The notes below the pieces were generated by a model. That model searched no databases. It saw only the letters and a list, made by a program, of their open reading frames with translations, and was not told the DNA's origin. 64,000 bases of DNA from Streptomyces solicavernae (GTDB taxonomy: Bacteria > Actinomycetota > Actinomycetes > Streptomycetales > Streptomycetaceae). This document shows, piece by piece, positions 59,229-64,000 of the stretch; position 1 is the first letter of the stretch, and the number at the start of each line of letters is the position of its first letter. A program made the position numbers and the translations under genes. The stretch covers positions 40,498-104,497 of the forward strand of contig NZ_JASCIR010000022.1 in assembly GCF_029968095.1 (NCBI RefSeq). Reading direction: 5' to 3'.

Positions 59229-60236
59229 ATGATCAGCAGCTTCGCGCTCGGTGCGGAAGACGTGGCCGACACCCGGTTCGCGCTGTCGCCGCTGCACGAG
59301 ACCGTGGTGAGTCTGCGGGTGCTGCGCGAGCCCGGACTGTCCGCGCTGCACCTGCCGTGGCGCCGGGCCGTAGTGGGTCGACTCGGCGGGCTCGACCGGG
59401 AGTTGCTGCTGTCCGTGGTCGCGCGCCGGCGCACCCTGCCGGACTTCCTCACCCCGCGCCCGGTCGCCCACTTCGCGTCCTTCGCCGAGCAACTGGCCGT
59501 CGTACGGGGCACCGCGCCCGCCGTCGTACGACGCGATCTGCGGGACGCGCACGCGCCCGATGCGCTGCCGGGGCCGTTGCGGGTCGCGTCGGAGGGGCCG
59601 GGCGGTGGCGACGACGTGGCGGTGTGTGCCCTGCGGGACGCCCTCTGCCGGGTGCTCGCGCGCTACTGGGAGGCGGCGATCGCGCCCTGGTGGCCGCAGA
59701 TCCGGCTCGTCCTTGAGGCCGACATGACGTACCGGGCGCGTCAACTCGCCACCGGCGGAATGAAGTTGATGCTCGCCGACATGCATCCGGATCTGCGGTG
59801 GCGGGACGGGGTCCTGGAGATCCACGGGCTGATCGGCGAGGGCTTCCGCACCTCGGGTGCGGGGCGTGGGCTGCTGCTCGTGCCGTCGGTGTTCGCGCAC
59901 AAGCCCGCGCCGCCGGTCACGTCGGAGGTCGCGCCGCTGCTCGCGTATCCGAGTCGCGGAGTCGGCACGCTGTGGGTGGACGCCCCGCCGGCCACGCCTC
60001 CGGGGGCGCTGACGGATCTGCTCGGGGCGACGCGCGCGCGGCTGCTCGCCCAGCTGGAGGAGCCGCTGGCCACGGTGGAGCTGGCGCGGCGCTTCCGGGT
60101 CACGCCGAGCGCGGTGTCCCAGCATCTGGCGGTGCTGTTCGCCACGGGCCTGGTCACGCGGGCCCGGCACGGCCGGCAGGTGCTGTACCGGCGGACGGCG
60201 CTCGGCGATCAGCTGCTGGGCGGTCGGTCCGGCTGA
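59229..60236 (+). CDS. DUF5937/ArsR-HTH transcriptional regulator
   Basis: A 335-residue regulator. An N-terminal DUF5937 domain (about 1-250; FALSPLHETVVSLRVLREPG, LPDFLTPRP) is followed by a C-terminal ArsR-type winged HTH (about 270-325; ALTDLLGATRARLLAQLEEPLATVELARRFRVTPSAVSQHLAVL). The HTH at the C terminus is characteristic of this actinobacterial family. It lacks the metal-binding cysteines of classic ArsR. The divergent MFS pump suggests control of efflux by a small-molecule ligand. Confidence 0.9.
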   Translation: MISSFALGAEDVADTRFALSPLHETVVSLRVLREPGLSALHLPWRRAVVGRLGGLDRELLLSVVARRRTLPDFLTPRPVAHFASFAEQLAVVRGTAPAVVRRDLRDAHAPDALPGPLRVASEGPGGGDDVAVCALRDALCRVLARYWEAAIAPWWPQIRLVLEADMTYRARQLATGGMKLMLADMHPDLRWRDGVLEIHGLIGEGFRTSGAGRGLLLVPSVFAHKPAPPVTSEVAPLLAYPSRGVGTLWVDAPPATPPGALTDLLGATRARLLAQLEEPLATVELARRFRVTPSAVSQHLAVLFATGLVTRARHGRQVLYRRTALGDQLLGGRSG

Positions 60237-60461
60237 GCAGGGCGGGGCGGGGCAGGGCGGGGCGGGGCAGAGCAGGGCAGAGCCAGCCGGAGCAAGCTGG
60301 CGCGAGCTCGGCGGACGGCGGACGGCCGGGGATCGGCCGATCGGCGGGCGGGCAGGCAGGCCCGGGATCAGCCGACCGGCAGACCAGCAGACCGTCAGAC
60401 GGGCAGACCGGCAGACCGGCAGACGGGCAGGCCCGGGATCAGCAGACCGGCAGGCCCGGGA
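60237..60461. repeat. Low-complexity repeats after the ArsR-type gene
   Basis: GGGGCGGGGCAG-like units (60238-60285) are followed by GGCAGACC/GGCAGACG units (60375-60425). They grade into the 23-bp repeat over the kinase 3' end. No gene seen. Confidence 0.75.
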
Positions 60462-60488
60462 TCAGCAGACCGGCAGGCCCGGCAGCGG
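60426..60488. repeat. 23-bp tandem repeat over the Ser/Thr kinase stop codon
   Basis: Two identical units (60426-60448, 60449-60471) and most of a third. The kinase stop (60462-60464, reverse strand) lies in the second. Because 23 is not a multiple of three, repeat copy-number change would alter the C-terminal residues. Confidence 0.92.
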
Positions 60489-62345
60489 CTTGTCGTTCTC
60501 GCCGCCCTTGATGTAGACGTCGCTGACGAACACGTTGGTGTTGCCGCTGTCGTCGTCCGTCTTGGCCCACCAGACGTTGGTCCAGCCCTGGTAGGTCTCG
60601 CGGCGGCCCAAATTCTGCTGGCAGTAGAAATAGTTGGTGCCGGCGTTGAGGACGCCGACCTTCGCGCCGGACGCCGTGTACGAGTCGGCCGTGCGCCAGA
60701 CGTTGCAGTCGTACTTGCCGCCGCCCGCGGGGTGGCAGACCGGCGCAGGCTCCCCGCCCCCGCCCGAGGAGCCGGACGTGCCGGAGCCTTCGGAGCCGCC
60801 GCCCGAGCCGCCCGACGTACCGCCCGAACCGCCGCCCGACGTGCCGCCGCCGGACGTACCGCCGTCCGTGCCTCCGTCGGAGCCGCCGCCCGTGGTGCCG
60901 CCGTCGGCCGCGGGCTTGGAGGCGTCCTCGGCGGGCTCGTCCTCCGTCCCGCCCGGGGAACTCGCCGAGGGGGAGGGGGACTTGTCCCCCTGCTCGGTCG
61001 GCTTCGGCTTGCCCGAGGCGGTCGGGTCGGCCGACTTGGACGGGGATTCGGGCGCGCTCGGCGAGGCGGTGCTGCCCGCCTCGACGCGCTGCCCGTCGCC
61101 ACCGGCCAGCCACGCGTACCCACCGCCGCCCGCCGCGAGCACCGCGAGCACGGCCGCCGCGATGATCAGCGTCCGGCGGCGGCGCCCCCGCTCTGACGGG
61201 GCGCCGGGGACCGGAGTGACCAGCGGGGTGTCCGAGCCGTTCGGGGTGTCCCCGCCCCGCGCGGCGAACGGGCCCGGTGCGTACGGGCCGTTCGGCGACG
61301 GAGGCCCGCCGGGGCCACCAGGGCCGCTGGGCCCGCCGACCGGTGACGGCGTGACCGGGAGACCGCCGGAGCCGACCGTCGGAGCGCCGTGCACGGGCGG
61401 GACGACGCCGGGCGTGGGCGTAGGCGTAGGCGTAGGTGCGGGTGTGGGGCGGGCGCCGGGCCGCAGCGCCGTCGTGTCGTCGTCCCGGTCGGACTCGGCT
61501 ACGGCGGTGAGGAGTTGGACGGCCGTCGCGGCGTCGGGGCGGGCCTGCGGGTCCTTGGCCATGAGCTGCTGCAGGACCGGGCCGAGGGGGCCTGCCAGGG
61601 CCGGGGCGGGCAGCGGTTCGCTGACGATCGCGGTGAGCGTCGACCACGTGGAGGTGCGGCGGAAGGGGGCGTTGCCCTCGACCGTGCCGTAGAGCGTCGC
61701 GCCGAGGGCCCAGATGTCGGAGGCGGGTCCTGGCTCGTGGCCCTGGGCGCGCTCGGGGGCCAGGTAGTCCAGGGAGCCGACGAGTTCGCCGCTGCGGGTG
61801 AGGTTGGTGGAGTTGCCGTCGCCCGGGTCGTCGACCATGGCGATGCCGAAGTCGGTGAGGACGACGCGGCCGCCGCGTTCCAGGAGGACGTTGCCGGGCT
61901 TGACGTCGCGGTGCAGGACGCCCGCCTGGTGGGCGGCGGCCAGGGCCTCCATGACCTTGGCGCCGATGGCGGCCGCCTCGCGCGGCGGGAGCGTGCCGCG
62001 CTCGCGCAGGACGTCGTCGAGGGACGGGCCGTCGACCAGCTCCATGACGATCAGGGGGCGGCCGTCGACCTCCGCGACGTCGTGCACGGCGATGACACCG
62101 GTGTGCCGGACCCGGGCGGCGGCTCTGGCCTCGCGCTGCATCCGGGTGCGGAGCGCGGCCAGCTCGGTGGCGGCCGCGTCGGTGAAGGTGCGCAGTTCCT
62201 TGACGGCGACCGGGCGGCCCAGGACCTCGTCCACCGCGCGCCAGACGATGCCCATGCCGCCGCGGCCGAGCTGCTCCTGGACGCGGTACCGCCCCGCGAG
62301 CAGGCGGCCGACGCCGTCCCCCTGTTGGTTCTCCCCCGAAGCCAC
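60462..62345 (-). CDS. Transmembrane Ser/Thr protein kinase with extracellular SH3-like domain
   Basis: A 627-residue Hanks-type kinase. K49 (VAVKEL), catalytic HRD at 145-147 in HRDVKPGNV and DFG at 165-167 are intact, with activation loop LVGSLDYLAPERAQG. A Pro-rich linker (about 280-380) precedes one membrane helix (about 386-410). Outside lie Ser/Pro- and Gly/Ser-rich linkers and a C-terminal ~90-residue domain with Cys pairs and NYFYCQQ, KVGVLNAGTNY, of secreted-SH3 type. There are no PASTA repeats. GTG 62345 has AGGAGCGGGG upstream. Confidence 0.92.
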   Translation of the reverse strand: MASGENQQGDGVGRLLAGRYRVQEQLGRGGMGIVWRAVDEVLGRPVAVKELRTFTDAAATELAALRTRMQREARAAARVRHTGVIAVHDVAEVDGRPLIVMELVDGPSLDDVLRERGTLPPREAAAIGAKVMEALAAAHQAGVLHRDVKPGNVLLERGGRVVLTDFGIAMVDDPGDGNSTNLTRSGELVGSLDYLAPERAQGHEPGPASDIWALGATLYGTVEGNAPFRRTSTWSTLTAIVSEPLPAPALAGPLGPVLQQLMAKDPQARPDAATAVQLLTAVAESDRDDDTTALRPGARPTPAPTPTPTPTPGVVPPVHGAPTVGSGGLPVTPSPVGGPSGPGGPGGPPSPNGPYAPGPFAARGGDTPNGSDTPLVTPVPGAPSERGRRRRTLIIAAAVLAVLAAGGGGYAWLAGGDGQRVEAGSTASPSAPESPSKSADPTASGKPKPTEQGDKSPSPSASSPGGTEDEPAEDASKPAADGGTTGGGSDGGTDGGTSGGGTSGGGSGGTSGGSGGGSEGSGTSGSSGGGGEPAPVCHPAGGGKYDCNVWRTADSYTASGAKVGVLNAGTNYFYCQQNLGRRETYQGWTNVWWAKTDDDSGNTNVFVSDVYIKGGENDKPLPGLPVC

Positions 62346-62423
62346 CGCTGCCCCGCTCCTCTGTACGGCCTACTGCCTGGACGCGTACAGACTACGGGGC
62401 GGCAGTGACACCGAGGCCGGCCG

Positions 62424-63713
62424 TTACTGGGCCGATGCCGTGAGGGCCGCGCGGCGCGGCGAGGAGAAGCCCTCAAGGTCGGCCCGGGTGAGGCCGGTGA
62501 GGCGGGCGACCTCGGCGATGTCGAGGGCGCCGCAGTCCAGGCCGCGCAGCAGGTAGCCGCTGAGCGCCTTGGCGGTGGCGGGCTCGTCCATCACGTCGCC
62601 GTCGACCTGGTTGGCGTAGGCGGAGAGACGCTTGCCTGCGGCCTCGAAGCCCTCGCGGTAGAAGGCGAACACGGCGGCGTACCGGGTGGGGATGTGCGCC
62701 GGGTGCATGTCCCAGCCCTGGTAGTACGCCCGGGCCAGGGCGCGCCGCGTGAGGCCGTAGTGCAGCTTCCAGGCCTCGTGGACGTGGGCCGTGGAGCCGA
62801 CCGGCAGGACGTTGGTGGAGCCGTCGGAGACGCGGACGCCGGTGCCGGCGGCGGCGACCTGCATGATCGCCTTGGCGTGGTCGGCGGCCGGGTGGTCGCT
62901 GGCCTGGTACGCGGCGGAGACGCCGAGGCAGGCGCTGTAGTCGAAGGTGCCGTAGTGCAGGCCGGTGGCGCGGCCCTCGGCGGCGTCGATCATGCGGGCG
63001 ACGTTGGCGGTGCCGTCGGCGGCGAGGATGGACTGGCTGGTCTCGATCTGGATCTCGAAGCCGATCCGGCCGGGCTCAAGGCCGCGGGCCTTCTCGAACT
63101 CCTCGACGAGCCGCACCATGGCGGTGACCTGCTCGGTGTACGTCACCTTCGGCAGGGTCAGGACGAGTCCGTCGGGCAGGCCGCCGGACTCCATCAGGCC
63201 GGTGAGGAAGACGTCGAGCGTGCGGATGCCGCGGTCGCGGACCGGGGACTCCATGCACTTCATGCGGATGCCCATGTACGGGGAGGCGGTGCCGTTCTCG
63301 TACGCCTCGGCGATGATGCGGGCGGCGCGGGCGGCGTCGTGGTCCTCGTCCTTGCCCTTGTAGCCGTCCTCGAAGTCGACACGGAGGTCTTCAATCGGCT
63401 CGCGCTCCAGCTTGGCGCGCACGCGCGCGTAGACCGGCTCGGCCAGTTCGTCGCTCAGGCCGACGGCCGCGGCGAAGGTGGCGGCGTCGGGGGCGTGCTC
63501 GTCGAGGGCGGCGAGGGCCTTGTCCCCCCAGCTGCGGATGGTGTCGGCGTCGAACACGTCACCCGGTACGTAGACGGTGTGGACCGGCTGGCGGGTGCCC
63601 GGGTCTCCGGGGTACCGGCGTTCCAGCTCGGCGTCCACCGGGGCGAGGGACGCGCTGATGCCCTCGCTGACCGCGCCCGCGAGGCTCGTCGCCACCTGCT
63701 CTTGCTGACCCAT
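62424..63713 (-). CDS. HpcH/HpaI aldolase/citrate lyase-family protein (DUF6986-like)
   Basis: A 429-residue TIM-barrel lyase-family protein. HTVYVPGDVFDADTI opens the fold. VDFEDGYKGKDEDHDAAR contains the acidic metal-binding residues, FEIQIETSQSIL is the barrel-strand Glu motif, and HEAWKLHYGLTRRAL and YQGWDMHPAHIPTRYAAVFAFY follow. Known relatives cleave or condense glyoxylate/acetyl-CoA-type substrates. In Streptomyces I recall this subgroup near allantoin/glyoxylate genes (from memory, unchecked). ATG 63713 has GGAGGG eight bases upstream, so the longer frame to 63749 is rejected. Confidence 0.82.
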   Translation of the reverse strand: MGQQEQVATSLAGAVSEGISASLAPVDAELERRYPGDPGTRQPVHTVYVPGDVFDADTIRSWGDKALAALDEHAPDAATFAAAVGLSDELAEPVYARVRAKLEREPIEDLRVDFEDGYKGKDEDHDAARAARIIAEAYENGTASPYMGIRMKCMESPVRDRGIRTLDVFLTGLMESGGLPDGLVLTLPKVTYTEQVTAMVRLVEEFEKARGLEPGRIGFEIQIETSQSILAADGTANVARMIDAAEGRATGLHYGTFDYSACLGVSAAYQASDHPAADHAKAIMQVAAAGTGVRVSDGSTNVLPVGSTAHVHEAWKLHYGLTRRALARAYYQGWDMHPAHIPTRYAAVFAFYREGFEAAGKRLSAYANQVDGDVMDEPATAKALSGYLLRGLDCGALDIAEVARLTGLTRADLEGFSSPRRAALTASAQ

Positions 63714-63738
63714 TTCTTGCACCCTCCACGTCACGTTT

Positions 63739-63753
63739 TTCCGCTGCACGGAA
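63739..63753. promoter_or_regulatory. TTCCG-CTGCA-CGGAA dyad upstream of the aldolase gene
   Basis: Perfect five-base arms with a CTGCA centre, 26 bp upstream of the start. Local sequence (63731-63790) is AT-richer than average, consistent with a promoter. Size and symmetry would suit an IclR- or GntR-type regulator. Confidence 0.45.
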
Positions 63754-63957
63754 TCAACAATCCGTATGGCGAAGTTATCTGTGTACCTTCCACCTGGTCA
63801 ACACCCCCTTTCTCCCGCTCGCAGGATCGGCTTTCTGCCGCTCGCAGGATCGGCGGCGTCGACCTCATGCTGACCCACTTCGACCGGATCGGCACGGGGC
63901 GCGCGGGCGACAGCCGGGAGGGGGTCGGGCGACGGCCGGGAGGCGGTGCCGGAACAC

Positions 63958-63990
63958 CTGAAGGCCCCCGGCGGCGCCGGGGGCCTTCAG
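63958..63990. terminator. Strong hairpin near the right edge
   Basis: CTGAAGGCCCCCGGC pairs perfectly with GCCGGGGGCCTTCAG across a three-base loop. Probably the terminator of a gene ending beyond the window on the reverse strand. Confidence 0.7.
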
Positions 63991-64000
63991 GGTGAACAGG

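Overview
The window is a high-GC actinobacterial chromosome segment, almost certainly Streptomyces. Supporting signs are GTG/TTG starts, G/C third codon positions, ATGA/GTGA stop-start overlaps, TerD, Rv1733c-like and SpoVK-like proteins, a mycothiol-dependent maleylpyruvate isomerase fold, HATPase and STAS anti-sigma network parts, and many one-component regulators. I see no rRNA, tRNA, CRISPR array, prophage or intact transposase.

Layout. 1-3.3 kb: CsbD stress protein, a tiny membrane protein, a LigD-type NHEJ polymerase and a DUF4246 protein. 3.4-12.8 kb: two complete, clearly diverged urease operons, each in the order A-B-C-F-G-D, facing each other tail to tail with their ureD genes overlapping antisense by 95 bp. 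13-21.3 kb: Nudix hydrolase, apolipoprotein N-acyltransferase, PH-like membrane protein, Asp/Glu racemase, HpnB-like glycosyltransferase, TerD, a Pro/Gln-rich protein and a MOSC protein. 21.7-31.1 kb: Rv1733c-like protein, a beta-helix/AAA+ fusion, a large polytopic hydrolase-like protein, DeoR regulator, SRPBCC protein and a Cds1-like cysteine desulfhydrase. 31.4-41.2 kb: anti-sigma HATPase, a SHOCT/ABC ATPase/FtsX permease operon whose permease carries an in-frame palindromic element, a TetR-DUF4865 pair, ROK repressor, AlkB, MFS exporter and MDMPI-type enzyme. 41.4-50.9 kb: NarL-type two-component system, geranylgeranyl-reductase-like flavoprotein, M20 dipeptidase, STAND ATPase, TmrB-Nudix fusion and DinB/DUF664. 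51-64 kb: a one-polypeptide glycine-to-betaine methyltransferase, STAS factor, DUF1992, a Cys-cluster pentapeptide protein, ROK kinase/LacI divergon, MFS/ArsR-DUF5937 divergon, a membrane Ser/Thr kinase and an HpcH/citrate-lyase-like aldolase.

How it fits together. Nitrogen release is one theme: two Ni-ureases with their own chaperones but no UreE, and at the far end a lyase-family gene of a type I associate with ureide/glyoxylate metabolism. Stress functions are scattered through the rest (betaine synthesis, TerD, CsbD, NHEJ, AlkB). Several divergent gene pairs have a palindrome in the shared promoter and look like autoregulated one-component circuits.

A feature not explained by the genes is the abundance of short tandem repeats (6-24 bp units, 2-9 copies), roughly every 3-4 kb. 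They sit at gene termini or in intergenic gaps. Those inside frames have unit lengths divisible by three, while several intergenic ones have 7, 8, 17 or 23 bp units.
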